The notes: generated by a model not told the origin, from the sequence alone. Shown: positions 1 through 12,524, numbered from the stretch's first letter. The stretch is DNA of 64,000 nt from Leuctra nigra (GCA_934045905.1 OW203762.1:24026345-24090344); one strand, 5' to 3'. Translations and numbers: made by a program.

Positions 1-3000
1 CATCCTGATCATCATCGTATAAGAATCCTCTTAATCACACTTTATTTATTTATTTACAATAACGCATCCAACAGAGTATAACGGGGACATATATGACAAT
101 AGCATAGATTAATATTAAAAATTATGGTATTGCGTGTGCTATTTGTGTTAATAATTTTATTTCAGATACGGTATTTGCTATTAAATAATAACATTTTGTT
201 AATAAATGTTTTCTTGAATAACAATTTTCCTCTCGGAGCAATTTGATGACAATAGAACAAGACTTAAAAATCTTCAAGAAAATATTTTATACTTATTTTA
301 TAATAAGTTATGAAAGTTTTTTTTTATAGAATAAGGAACAAAAGAGGAAATAATCTTGACACAGAAGAAAGCGTTGGGTATTATTTTATTTAGAAACCAT
401 CCAAATCGGTCTAGGTACACGTGTCCTATAACATTTTCAGTAACGCATTTCCTATACATGGCCAGAAAATAACAGGACGTAAACCACTTGTAAAATACTA
501 TAATTTAATAATTTGTATCATGAAAATAATATGAATTGAGATTGAGACTATGGTGTTGGAAACGATATTGGAATGAAAGTGAGTGGCTGGTACACTGTGA
601 GTGTGAATCTTGTTCTTGCATTGGCGCTTGGGGCGAGATGATTGGGGGGGGGGGGGGGGGGGCTAGGGGGGGGGGGAGTAAAAACTTCTTGTAAAGGAAC
701 TGGTTTCGTTTCTTACATATCACGACATTATACTATAAGAGATAGGTAGGTAACTCTACTGCAAACCACGCAATATGCAATGCTGGCTAAGAATAATCTT
801 CATCTGGAAATTCGAGATTGTTAGGTTGATGTTTATTTTTTTGTGATGCATGTTCCAATTACGGATGATTTTTTTTTGAGGATGTATGTAGGTAGGAATA
901 CATTAATTGGGAGAGCAATGCGAGTTATCTAATTTGACTTCTTTGGCACTTGTTATGCACTTTTGTTTTCGCTTAGATAAACCATGTCACACAATTAACT
1001 TGATCAAGATGAAATTTAATTGCTAGTGTACTGAGTGATATATTATGTTGTGATTTTGTCCTTGATGTCAACTTCTTTGTTATCTCATATTGTAGATATT
1101 GCCAGTACCTACTGGTATTTTGAAAAACACAGATACTAAGATAAGTTATTATTATATTGCATAATATAAGGTTTTGATTAATCTTTGAATAATACAGCCT
1201 AAAATATTCAAAGTTAAACTGTCCAGAAACTGTCCAATTTATGATTATTTAATATCATGATTAAAATTTCAAAGGTCAAACAACTTAGAATAGTACATTT
1301 ACCAAAAACTTTAGCAGACATGTGGTTCCTATCCTTGATCCTTCTTTTATTTACACATTTTTTATGCATACATATGTTAATATTTTGATAGGAATCTTTG
1401 CAACCAGCAATTTACCATTCGTAGAGAAAAATAGAACCTTTGAGAGTTAAATTTTACATTTCGAAAAACAATATGCATACGTAAACACAACATGCCATTA
1501 CTACTCACTTTATCCATCCTCAATGATGTTCCAAAAATTAAGATCATAACTTCAAGTAGTTTCTTGTACTTTTTTGACCGCGTCTGATCATATTTAAAAA
1601 CTATAATTATTTTGAAAGTCGAAAGAAAATTGGAAGGAAGAACATAATTACGATTTTGTGCAAATTCTCAATTAACATAATCCACGAATGAAAATGTACA
1701 CGCTGCATCAATCTCTACTGAATCTGCCCATCCCAACCCATCCCGTCCCTTCTCGATTCCCACACAACCAACCTGCTGGGGTGGGATGATCACATTGAAT
1801 GAGATACGGAAATATAACTTAAATCACAGCCTCGAAATTTAAATTTCTTTAGTAATGAGTAAAAAAAATCTATGTAAACTAACACTTCCTCTTCCTTTAA
1901 AAACAACCGAATCTCTGAGATCCATTGTTGAGCAGTGATCTCAACGAATTTTAATAATTACTATTTAAACAATAACTGTGTTGTGAAGGCTATAATCTTG
2001 GTTTACACATCTCACAAAAACTACTCGCTTATTATTGATTTTCATTGAAAGATTCATCTGATAAAAGCTGTTTGTTCATCTTTGACATTCTAGTAGTCTA
2101 TGTTCTTTATTACACTTACAAGTTACAGATTGAATTTGGAAACTGTGTATAAATTTATTCAAATTCTTAATGGCTTCTATGTAGGACTATGAATACAAAT
2201 TTCTAATTATGAAATTCCCACGCTCAGTGCAAATAGCTTTTATTGCACCGTCCTTTATATTTATTTGTCATCACTTTGTACAAGTATTTCCTTTCCATAT
2301 TTTACAATTCAAATATGATACTCAGAAGATGACTCTGTGGGGAAGTGAACTTTTTTTAATTGTAATAATTGCTTAAAACTACATGGTGAATAACCGAGCC
2401 TGGTAAGATTTCTTCGTTTTCATTACTCAGTTGCGTTGAAAATTATTAATTAGAAAAGAAGGGGAAAATGCCAGTGCGCTTTATAAAGTACATTTCAAAT
2501 ATTTATGTAATTATATTTTAATTGAAGTATAAAGTTAATGCACGGCGTATCATGCTCTAAGATATTAACTTTTTTGTAAGTACATTCTATTTTTTTATAA
2601 CTTCTTGAACAAGTAATGCAAATTCCAATGCACTCTACCTGTTTGTATTGGTATTTTTATTTAAAATGTAACTATTTTATTATAATTATAAGATAAAAGA
2701 GAAGTTTCTTAGACTTCTATGAAATTTAATGAATTATAAAAACATTTATATAGAAAATATACATGTTGTTGATCGGAATCCGAATGAACATAGAATAGAA
2801 TAAAACATAACATTTCTGCGAAGCATATGCTATGCTAATGCTAAGAAGCATAATGCTAAGTGTCAAATACCATCTGACGTCAAAGTTTGCTAACAGAGGA
2901 CCTGACTGCTTATATCTCTGTCCAAGTCGGAGTCTTTTTGTTCAACTCCGTTTTCCACGCTAGAATGGAAATCGATCTTTACACGAAAATTTTCCAAAGA

Positions 3001-3315
3001 AAATTATCGATTTCGAAAGTAAAACATTTTTTTTTTATTATAATTCTTGCTCTAGTTTTATTTAAAACGAAATGTATTTCAAGGATTTTACTACAAAATG
3101 CTAGACGTGCGGGCAAAAATTTGATTTGATTAGATTAGATTCTGATTCAGATTAATAGGATTATGCATAATCAGTTTGTAGTGATTCTTTCAATTTTTTA
3201 TTTTCTGATAACTTATTGTATCGATTGTTTTTACTCTGATAGTTCTTCATGATAATTGTTAATGGAGATGGATTCTCTGTTGGATGTATTATTAATTTAT
3301 TATAAATAAATAAAT
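1..3315. other. AT-rich intergenic DNA
   Basis: No coding exon, RNA gene or terminal repeat seen apart from the G tract at 642-677. The 80-codon plus frame at 2887-3129 has no features. Confidence 0.5.
642..677. repeat. Long G tract
   Basis: Two near-adjacent G runs of about 19 and 11 bases separated by CTA; could form a G-quadruplex and is error-prone in sequencing. The proline-rich minus-strand frame here is an artefact. Confidence 0.85.
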
Positions 3316-3605
3316 ATTTTTTTTTGTCTGGGGCAATTAACATCGCACTGTTCTGCAGCGAGGCTAATGGCGACGGATGAATGATTATGAGGATGATTGG
3401 GAGATGATGGTGAAGAGTAGGTAAGGATGGAAGGTGGTAAGGAGGCGGTTGTGGCCTATTTATTAGTAGGGTACCTTCCCAGCATTTTCCTGTCGACTGA
3501 GGGAAAACTACGAAAAAACCCCAGTCAGGAAGGAAGGCCACGGGATTCGAACCCGGGCCTCCGGAATACAAGCTCAGAGCGTTACCACTCAGCCAACCTG
3601 TTCCG
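3316..3605 (-). mobile_element. SINE-A copy, full length
   Basis: Minus-strand copy of the dominant SINE. The tRNA-like head GGTTGGCTGAGTGGTAACGC and box B GGGTTCGAATCCC lead into a body with CTTCCTGACTGGGG and GGGAAGGTACCC, then a tail ending GCCCCAGAC plus poly(A) (poly-T on +). Flanked on both sides by AAAT/AATA repeats, which may be expanded target duplications. Confidence 0.85.
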
Positions 3606-3610
3606 TCAAA

Positions 3611-3646
<36 letters not shown>

Positions 3647-3680
3647 AAAAAAAAATAATAAAAAAAGAAAAAAAAAACAT
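3606..3680. repeat. (AAAT)n and A-rich microsatellite
   Basis: At least ten AAAT units then A-rich runs, directly at the head end of the 3316-3605 SINE. Confidence 0.9.
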
Positions 3681-3884
3681 AAATAAATAAACTTTTATAA
3701 AACTAATTTTTAAATTTACGTAAATTTAAACCAAAAATGTTTATACTTTTATATATTTCTTTTAAATCGTACAAACAACTTTCCAATGAGCTCATATATT
3801 CCCCGATGATCACATTGTGAGTGAAGTGCAGGAATGTCGCAGAGAGGCGAGGTGTTACATAAGTACAGGGTCCACGTTGAGGCA

Positions 3885-4130
3885 GCCTAGAGTCGAACCC
3901 GGGCCAAGGTGTGGGTGAGCACTGCATGGATGTAGCGAATACTTGACCTCTTGACCCCCGGTCACGACGAGACTCGTTTTACCTGGCGGATTCACCATCT
4001 TTCACTTTCAGACGTGATTGATTGGACGTGAGTTCGGTTCCCGCTATTGTCTTTAGGTTCGGTACAGAGTGCTCGTGATTTCCTTAGTCGGGAAGGCGTT
4101 TGCTGGGATAGTACCAAACTATAGGCCTAG
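3885..4130. mobile_element. tRNA-like SINE fragments
   Basis: GAGTCGAACCCGGGCC (3890-3905) is a reverse box B. Nearby TTCCTTAGTCGGGAAGGCG and TTTGCTGGGATAGTACC (about 4079-4115) echo the SINE-A body. Confidence 0.35.
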
Positions 4131-5208
4131 TGTATGATCTACAGAAGCAAACTAACCTAGAAGTCGGATTATCTATTCAAAAAGATGAAAGAAAAGAAAA
4201 CATTAGACAAGGAAACACAATGGAGTTATTTTAAATTTTCGCAGAATTTATTAAATGTAACATTATTTTAGGAATTCTAACTGCGTATTTTGTTCGAACT
4301 TAATCAATACATTGTATATAACATATAAAGAATTTATAAAAGAATTATAACTATATAAATATGATAATTTTGTATAGCAAGATATTTTACGTGTCGATCT
4401 GTCAGATTTTACCTGTAATAGTTGTTTTGTATACTTATTTTCTATGACTATTTGAGGTTTATCGTTTCCCAATTATAGCCTGGAACATTGTACCTATTAC
4501 TATAAGTTTTAACATGCCCTTTTCTAATATCATTTTAGATTTAATTTTGTACCTACATTGGAGTAACATATCTAAAACTACATGTTCAATGGCATGGTTC
4601 TATCCATTTACTTTCCCTGATAGCTGGTTCGCCATAATCACTGTTTATAATAAAAACAATCACCATACCAAACATTTTTATTTCAACTCATTTATCTTTC
4701 ATTCTAGAATCTAGCTGAAGATGCTCCTCCTCAAAATCCTTGTCATCATCAATATTCGTTACACTGATAACATTCAACCCAAATTAAAAGTATAACACAT
4801 TCTATTTGATGACGTAACGTCTTAATTAACGTTAATTACATAGATTTCGTTGTAATTTGTGAGTTCATTTCTTTCTAATAACAACGTCTAACAGAACCAG
4901 GGCCAAGCGTGAAGATGTGTGTAGAGCAGTGTCATAGTTTTGATATCCTTTTGGGAGTGGGTTTTATGTAAAACTTCCAGTTGAGTCAGGATGGAATGAA
5001 GGGATGTCCGGTCGGTTCGGTCGGATATGTTTTACTATTACATCCCTTCGTTCTATGAATATTCATGATACTTTATAACATAAAGATACGATATAAGAAC
5101 ATAAAACATACGTACAGAGTATGCTCATACGTATACGTCCTTCCTAAAACATACGTACAGAGCAAGGACGGTGAATAGGGGTTCGTACAGAGTATGTTCA
5201 TACGTAGG

Positions 5209-5565
5209 TCCTTCCTGACTGAAGTTATTCGTGGTTTTCCTCAGTCGAGAGGCAATGCCTGGATTTTTTTTTTTTTTTATTACAGTTTATGACACAAAAT
5301 TTATTTTTGTAAAAAGTACGTCAAGTTGAACATATAAAAAATGGGCAAAAGTCATGCATCACAATTAATAATAAATACATGTTAAATACATGAAGTCCAT
5401 ATTGCAATATTACAAATATTAAAAAGTTCCCACACTAAAAGTCCATGACAGCTCCTTCCCATCTTCCATCCCGATCCATCCTTACATTTTCTTCTTCGTC
5501 ATAATCATTCATCCATCACCATTAGCATATTTGAAAAACAGTGCAACATTATAAACCCTAAAAAA
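5209..5565 (+). mobile_element. SINE-A fragment interrupted by a poly-T-headed insertion
   Basis: SINE-A body at 5209-5264 (TCCTTCCTGACTGAAG to GGCAATGCCTGG) and its 3' part at 5453-5565 (CATCTTCCATCC to AACAGTGCAACATTATAAACC). They are separated by about 190 bp that begins with a 14-16-base T run, as expected for an antisense retrotransposed insert. Confidence 0.6.
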
Positions 5566-5589
5566 ATCGACGATTGCACTCAGGGCCGG

Positions 5590-5735
5590 TATTACATTAC
5601 CAAAGTTAATCTGAGCCGGATTAACTAAAGATTGGACTAAATTGGTGGCACATCCAATCAGATAGCTCAAAATGATTGAAACAGTTGAATTTAATCCAAA
5701 AGTTAGTTAATCCATCACAATATAACTTTGACATA
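5590..5735 (+). mobile_element. MITE copy, right end lost (same family as 7994-8177)
   Basis: Left end GGGCCGGTATTACATTACC followed by over 100 bp closely matching the 7994-8177 copy, including TTAATCCAAAAGTTAGTTAA. The right terminal repeat is missing after ATAACTTTG. Confidence 0.75.
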
Positions 5736-5829
5736 TATTTAACATATTTAACATATTTAACACAATTTAACATATAATACACATGGTTTTTCAATTTCTT
5801 GTTTCTTGTTTCTTTACATGTCATTTATT

Positions 5830-7990
5830 GAAGTCGGAAGAAATAAAAGTGCTCCTGATGCTTTTAAATAGTTTTAAACATCTTAATTACCTATTTCGGT
5901 CGGTTACGCTATTGAATTGTCACCCTGTGTGTAAAGTTGATCAGTGATCTGATATCAAACTCCATCCCCACAGTATCGATGCCTGCTGGAGAGTGATCGT
6001 GATGAGATGTCTATTGATCAGGTATTGATCTGCTGGATGCTGTGGTACATGCGCGAGAGCTGGACAGTGAAAGTGGTCGGTTGCAAGGCTGGGTCAGATT
6101 CAGAACTAAGAGGTTGCAGAATAATACGACTTATCGATCAGGTGATTTAACAGGCATTAGTTAGAACGTAATATCTCCACTAGTCGATTCAAATTCAAAA
6201 CATTACAAATCTTATTGTTCAACTATGAATGGAAAATATTCTCTCAATTATATAGTCTCTGGATTACCATATTGTCAAGTGTCAAGTGACCTTGTAAGTG
6301 TAGACCTTTGTAAAATTATATATATAAGGAGTTTTCAAAATTTATTTGTTACAAATTTTCGTATTATGACAATTAGTATTTGGGAAATATATTTTTGGGA
6401 TTGTTACTCTACTTTCTGTATTCTACATTCTGGTTTAGAAAGTAAGTTGGAGTTACAAAGTTATTAAAATTATGTTATTTAAAACTTGAAAAATACTACC
6501 AACAAAAGAAAAACTTTTATAAGTAATGTTTTATTCTTGTTTTACGAGTAATTAGTGAATTTGTGTACTGCAGTCTTTTTGGTATAATTCTACTATATTT
6601 TTTTCATTGATTAAAGAGAATTTCTCAACTAGACACACATAAATAGCATTTAATTTGAACAGCATTTACATTTTACAATTTATTTTATTTTACGACTATT
6701 ATCACATACAATATCAATATTCGCCGTAAGGTGGTAAGAAATAATGATTTACAAAATAATCTGCAATAATTATATAATAAGTTTGAGAGATCTCACGGTA
6801 GGATGCTGTGAACAGATTTCAGCCCGTCCTGGGGCAGCTTCTCGTTACCTATAGCGACACGCATCTGTCGGTTATTGACACTAGCAGGGAAACAAGTGGG
6901 AACTTTGAAACATAAACAATATCTAAAACTCATCCGAAGGGCGAATGACTAATAAATTAGTTTACTTTGAAAACAATTAATCACACAAAAAATAATATCA
7001 CGAAAGATCGAACGAAAATAAGGAAAAAACACGAAAGCTGAGTAAATTATTATTAAAAACAAAAAATATCCCAAAATTTAGAAGACTCGTCCTTAGTAAA
7101 TTGTTAAAATGTCAACAAAGATATTAAAAATCAGGATGTTCGCTAAAATGTCGAATAAGTATTTAATCATTTGAAGTCAGTTTCCATTTTAAAAACTTCT
7201 ATAGATACTTACCTACACCATTTCTTTTAAAATATAAAACCATCTTCCCCTAACTAGGTAAATTAAATACATATTTAAAAACATTAACTATCGTATATGC
7301 TGTACAAAACGGTCATTCAAAGAAAATCATTATTTGCTGTCATGGCATAGTCCTAATCAACTGTTTAAAATTTATCAGAGCAATGAAAAACTGACCATTA
7401 AAGTTGTAGCCCATTATTTCGTATTAATAAAACATTAAGATATTCATTAATACCAACACCATACTTTAAAAAACAATTAGTCCTCCTAATTTTATATTGC
7501 GAGATTGTATTTTTGAAACAAATTTTAACCCTTCTAAAAGAAGCCCAATTTCAATCGTCCAAATTGGTGCGTCCATTGAAATGTTTCCTATTTCAAAATC
7601 TATGAATGCTGACATTTGCCAATAAAATAACCCCAACATTTTTAAACATCCGATCGACTTTCCTACGCCTCGATAGAAATCATTCCCAGCCTCTGTAAAC
7701 TTTCAATCAGTCACGCTGGGAGATGTAGCAACAAAGTTTCCAGTTCTTGCCGAGTTGTTTCTGGTTTTGACATTCTGCGCCTCTCACAGCCACGTATGAA
7801 GTCTCGCCCATATGACCCAACTACTTGCCTCATAGAAGCAGCATGACCTAGCCTATACTAGTCATCACTCACTTGTGTTTGCATAGAGTAGTTGGTGCTA
7901 GGACGTGAACTGTAGACCCAGACCCAATGTGAAATCACTTGGAAGGCTGTCTATCCCTCTTTTGAGGTTGTGGACTACTATTTAATTGAG
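5830..7990. other. AT-rich intergenic DNA
   Basis: No feature supported. A few diverged, GC-richer patches (5940-6110, 7730-7960) show no frame or motif I recognise. Confidence 0.45.
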
Positions 7991-7993
7991 TTA

Positions 7994-8177
7994 GGGTCGG
8001 TATTACCTTTATGGTATTATACCTTTGGTATTACCAAAGTTAATCTGAGTTGGATTAACTAAATATTGGACTAAATTGGCATCACAGCCAATCAGATACT
8101 TCAAAATGATTGAAACAGTTGAATTTAATCCAAAAGTTAGTTAATCCAGCACAATTTAACTTTGGTAATACCCGGCC
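7994..8177 (+). mobile_element. 184-bp MITE with TTA target duplication
   Basis: Termini GGGTCGGTATTACC and GGTAATACCCGGCC are near-perfect inverted repeats flanked by TTA on both sides (7991-7993, 8178-8180). A 3-bp TWA duplication is characteristic of PIF/Harbinger elements. No coding capacity. Confidence 0.75.
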
Positions 8178-8180
8178 TTA

Positions 8181-9480
8181 AGTTTTGAGCTTTTTGACAT
8201 ATTTTAAGTTCCTTTTACAGGAAAATTCGTTTTGTACATTTGAAAATAGAGTCATATTCTCCATTTCTCGATGTCTCGAATCTCTGTATTTTTTTTTTGT
8301 AATTTTGTTCTTTAATTCGTACGAAGAATTCGTTGTCATTAGTACCCTGTTTGATTACCTATTGATTTATAGGGTTCATACGCGTAACACCTAAAGGCCA
8401 TAAAAAAGTACCTGACAACCCATAAAAACCCTCGGCGTACCACCTAATTTTCTTGTACTACCCTTTGCGAAAAACATGTTACCATGAACCATGATGCCAG
8501 ATCTACATCCCTTTAGCTCTGAACCTGTCGACCCGTTATTGTTGTTGCAATTATACGACATCTCTACCCCTCTCGAAAGCGTATTGGCTCCGCCTATCTC
8601 TACCCACCCTCACTTCTTTACATTTAAAGCGCGATTTTTGAAAGCCTTCCAAATAAATTGATGACAACGCTCGAATCTATTTCATTCCCATTTGTTTTAG
8701 CTTTTCGCATGACCAGCTTTTCGCTGGTCAAACGAAGTACTAACGATCAGACCAATTTTTTTCACAAAATATATTTTACTTTACTCCACGCATTGACTGC
8801 AAGTTGAACAATCTGATATAAATGTTCATAGAAAGATCGAGAAAATGAACCATATGTTGATAGAGGGTTAGTTCCGAGGTAATGAAAGTTATAATGTGTA
8901 AACACTAGGGCTAGGATGTTTAGGAGCTATGAAACGTCCAAAAAGGCAGGCAAATAGTACCTTAAAACTATTAAAAAAGGACCACAAATCCCGATAAAGG
9001 ACCATTGAAATTTTAAGTTATCTAATATTCGCCCACATATTATTCGATTTATCGGTTTAGCTGAGTTGGACTTCAAGAAATATATTAAAATTAACTTAAA
9101 TTATTGTATGAATGTGTCAATGTATCAAGTGGCAATTGTTGATGGCCATCCAAATGGTGGATGGAGATTTTATGAATTGTAGTCAAGACCAAAATTCATA
9201 CAATGGTTGTAACTTGCAACAAGCATACAATATTATTTTCCCCAATAATTTAAAGAAGGACAAAAAATACCTTAATATAGCAAGAAAATTACTAAATTCT
9301 TTTAAAAATATCGAGAAAAAGTCATTTTTAGGCAAAATGAAATACTTATTTTTTAAATCAGGAACACATGAAACATATTTATGTATCATGTTTAGACGTG
9401 TCTGAACAAAAAACTAAAAAAGAATATGTCCTAAACATCATAGACCTAGTAAACACAAACTGTTTTATTAGTGTTATTAG
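8181..9480. other. Intergenic DNA without recognised features
   Basis: Short frames only; a 97-codon plus frame (9112-9405) is AT-driven and without domain signs. Confidence 0.45.
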
Positions 9481-9725
9481 TGAAAAACTTCATTGGACTT
9501 TCACAAACTATTTTATTATTTATAAATGCAATATTTCGTCTACTTTCAGCAAACTTCATCAGGCATTTGACATTTAACAACAGATTGATGGTTGTAGGAA
9601 ACAATTTTTACAAAAACAAAAGCTAAATTTAAGAAATTTAAGAGATGAAGTTTGCTGAAAGTAGACGAAATATTGCATTTATAAATAATAAAATAGTTTG
9701 TAAAAGTTCAATGAAGTTTTTCATT
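9481..9725. mobile_element. Near-perfect 80-bp inverted repeat (fold-back)
   Basis: 9481-9560 is the almost exact reverse complement of 9643-9725, with an 82-bp spacer. A MITE or fold-back element, able to form a long hairpin RNA if transcribed. Confidence 0.85.
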
Positions 9726-9764
9726 AAATAATATCCAAACTAAGAACTGGAACTTAAATAGTGT

Positions 9765-11087
9765 CCCAGTAAACACATCATGCTGGCTAGATGAAGGCAC
9801 GGTGATGGGCCAGTACCGGCCACTTTGGCAAGGTGCTGGCCACGAACAAGATGGTGCATTCAAAGATCATGCTGGCCAACATCGATGAAGCCGGTACTGG
9901 CCCAGTGCTGGCTGGCCTGCACGCGGCCACATGCAGGCCAGCCAGCACTGGGCCGGTACCGGCTGGCCAGCATGCGGCCACATGCAGGCCAGCCAGCACT
10001 GGGCCAGTACTGGCTGGCCAGAACGCGGCCGGCAGCAAGTAGCTTGCATTGTGCTTGCGCACCTATACAGTTATAGCCTCTAGCAAGCGGATTGTTTTTT
10101 TATCGACAGTTATTTTTAAAATCAAAATAATATAATTAAATCCGCATTCTCGCGTATGTTCTTAACGACAGCAGATCCGCTATAATAATTTTTTCCTTCA
10201 AAATCTTATTCGTTATTTAATTATTAATCTCAAAATAGAAAAAAAAAAATGTTTTTCATTCGAATTCAGATTTTACATATCAAATGATACGAATGGATTG
10301 GATATTTCAAGCACAAATACGCACGTGCCGTCGCAGGTAATGAATTGATTTTTCCGTGTGCATTTACAAATTAACAAGAACACGTATAATAATGTATCTG
10401 TAGTGGTACAAATATTTCCAGTTTCCTGATACATTTGAGTCCAATCATCCCTCTGTCACTATAAGACACTCTGCGCTCTAAACCCTCAGCTGTCGCCGTG
10501 GTCGTGTGGGTAAAGCGTCTGCCTTCTACCCTGCTTGCTTGTCGCTTTTCCGAGTTCGATTCCACGTCCTGTCATAACTAATCGATTTGCGTTTAATTTC
10601 AGAATAAAATCAACATTGTGATAATGACTGGAAATATGTCGTCAGAATTTAATTACGATAAAAACTCGCTTAGTTATCACACATTTTAGTTTTAGTTTTA
10701 ATATTTGAATTCAAAATAACCGTTTATTTGGTTCCTAGTGGCCCCTGGTGGATAATAGTGGAAATGAGTTCAGGTCGGGTTCGGGCCCCATGCTGGCTTC
10801 GTTCAGGCTAGGTTCTGGCCAGAGGCTGGCGTTGTCAAGGCGCGATGCAGGCAAGGTGCTGGCCATACGGCACAATGCTGGCTACTTTCTGGCTGCGTGA
10901 AGGCCAGGACTCTGGCAAGGTGAAGGCTGAGTGCTGGCCAGCCGGTACAGGCAACGTTCTGGCCAAAGCGACACATTTTTACTGGGCCGGTACCGGCCAC
11001 GGCTTTTGGCCGGTACCGGGCCAGTACTGGCCAGAGCAATTGGCCGGTACCGGCAGCATGCTGGCAGCAATTTGGGTGTTTACTGGG
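9765..11087. mobile_element. TIR element with GC-rich palindromic sub-ends
   Basis: CCCAGTAAACAC (9765-9776) and GTGTTTACTGGG (11076-11087) are perfect 12-bp inverted repeats. Inside each end lies a 250-300-bp GC-rich patch (about 9780-10040, 10790-11070) made of GGCCGGTACCGGC, CAGTACTGGC and TGCTGGC-like palindromic motifs in both orientations. The AT-rich centre holds a SINE-like head (10485-10575). No transposase frame; open frames here are low-complexity. No clear target duplication, so the superfamily is unassigned. Confidence 0.6.
10485..10575 (+). mobile_element. tRNA-like SINE head inside the GC-rich element
   Basis: Box A-like TGGTCGTGTGGGTAAAGCG (10498-10516) and box B-like GAGTTCGATTCC (10552-10563). 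Spacing is longer than in a true tRNA. Confidence 0.4.
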
Positions 11088-11395
11088 GTAATTAGTGTGT
11101 ACCTATTATATTAGTGTTTAGTGCAGTTATAACCTGCAGTATCAAGTAGATACATGTGTTTTTAACGCTGTTTACCTCTAAATTAATGTCTTTCATATAT
11201 TAAATTTGAACAATAGAAAAGTATTTTTTTTAAACCAGGAAAACGATCATAATAACGCGTTGATAAGCAAGCAAGTGCGTCAAAAATGTCCAGCAGGAAT
11301 TCCGTACCAAATGCACAGAAACTTATACATCGATCCACTCAATGAACATAAAAGTATCTTAATAAAATAACTGTTATAAAAAGTAACTGTGAACT

Positions 11396-11467
11396 GCCTC
11401 GATAGCTCAGCTGGTAGAGCATCTGACTGGATATCGGAAGGTCGTGGGTTCGAGTCCCACTCGAGGA
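11396..11467 (+). tRNA. tRNA-like gene, anticodon GGA, probably a SINE or tRNA pseudogene
   Basis: It folds as a cloverleaf. Acceptor GCCTCGA pairs with TCGAGGA except 1:72 (G-A). D arm GCTC/GAGC, anticodon stem TCTGA/TCGGA with loop CTGGATA, T arm GTGGG-TTCGAGT-CCCAC. A pol III terminator run (TTTT) follows near 11472. Anticodon GGA would mean Ser, but the variable loop is short whereas tRNA-Ser has a long arm. A decayed tRNA or SINE head is therefore likelier than a working serine tRNA. Confidence 0.5.
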
Positions 11468-11564
11468 AAATCTTTTCACATTGCAGTTGGTATCTATTAA
11501 CATTCACCTAACTGAGGGATTCAGTAAAAATCATATTTCATAAAAGTATCTGTTTTCTTTTTAG

Positions 11565-12473
11565 TTTATAACTAGGAAAACGCTCTGTGTAACGCGTTGA
11601 TTAGCGAGCACCGACACGCGCTACATCGCCAATCAAGCACGATCCATTTAATCAAAGATAACTTATTACAGGTACATCATTACTGATTTTCATCGCAACT
11701 TTCCATAAAAGTTCTGGAAACATTTAATAACAGGTCAATGTACCATGAATTTGATAGGTACTTCTCCATCAATCTCCAGGAACAGATATTCAAAACACTT
11801 AAAGTAGAAATAAGTATGTACATTTTTGACCGATTGGGCTGGAAATATGTAAAATATGAGATTTTACATGTGCTGTCTAGTCAAAACGTTGCTTCTAACA
11901 TAACTGTGAAACAAGATCAATATTAAAAAACAAAAACATTGTAGGCATACTTATAATAATATAAATCCCTTATGAATTGCTATAATCCACACAGTCAACA
12001 AGAATATGTTTTCCGTTGAAACTCCGAATAGCTATCTCTAAACTTTGGTACATAATAAAACAATAAAGAAAGCGGTGCCATTTCCGGATACCATCAATTC
12101 TGACAGTTGCAAACATTGAAAAGTTTCAATAAGTGCATAATTTATCTTATGATTGGGCTGAAAACTTGTAAAATAAGAGAAAATGGTAGTCTTAATACAC
12201 ATGCAAAATATGAACTTAATCGGAATATTTTGATTTTCGACCAATCGGGAGGTATTTTCATTTTTGAACCAATCAAGGGGCAGCTCTCAAAAACTATATA
12301 CGATTAAGTTAGAATGATATTAGTATGTATGCAAAATTTCAGCTCGATCGAAAGAAAATTGTGGCCTGTGCCGTCGGTCCAAACACACAAAAATAAAAAC
12401 ACACCAAAAAAAGAGAAAAAAAGAGAAAGTCTCCAAAAGTGCAGAATGGAGACGCTTGCTACGCTCGCTCAGT
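11565..12473 (+). mobile_element. AACGCGTT-family element, copy A
   Basis: Starts AACTAGGAAAACGCTCTGTG, AACGCGTTGATTAGCGAGCA. Ends GTCCAAAAGTGCAGAATGGAGAC, GCTTGCTACGCTCGCTCA (written in parts), about 0.9 kb. A further left-end scrap lies at 11236-11275. No protein-coding frame. Confidence 0.6.
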
Positions 12474-12524
12474 AATCATACACTAGACCCCAAAAGTCCA
12501 AATTTTTTAAGGAAAGGTCACTAG

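Noticed and set aside
3161..3927. Frames containing DSNPGLRNTSSERYHSA and similar
   Set aside because: The typical artefact of translating tRNA-derived SINE heads; the same words appear at 51425-51613 and 46822-47151.
9787..10076. Overlapping frames rich in Ala, Gly and Trp on both strands
   Set aside because: Produced by GC-rich palindromic repeats at the end of the 9765-11087 element.
10803..11114. Frames with repeated WPVLARYR and GTGSML-like words
   Set aside because: Same cause as the 9787-10076 frames, at the other end of the element.
11280..11507. Minus frame with EWDSNPRPSDIQSDALPAEL
   Set aside because: Antisense translation of the tRNA-like cloverleaf at 11396-11467.
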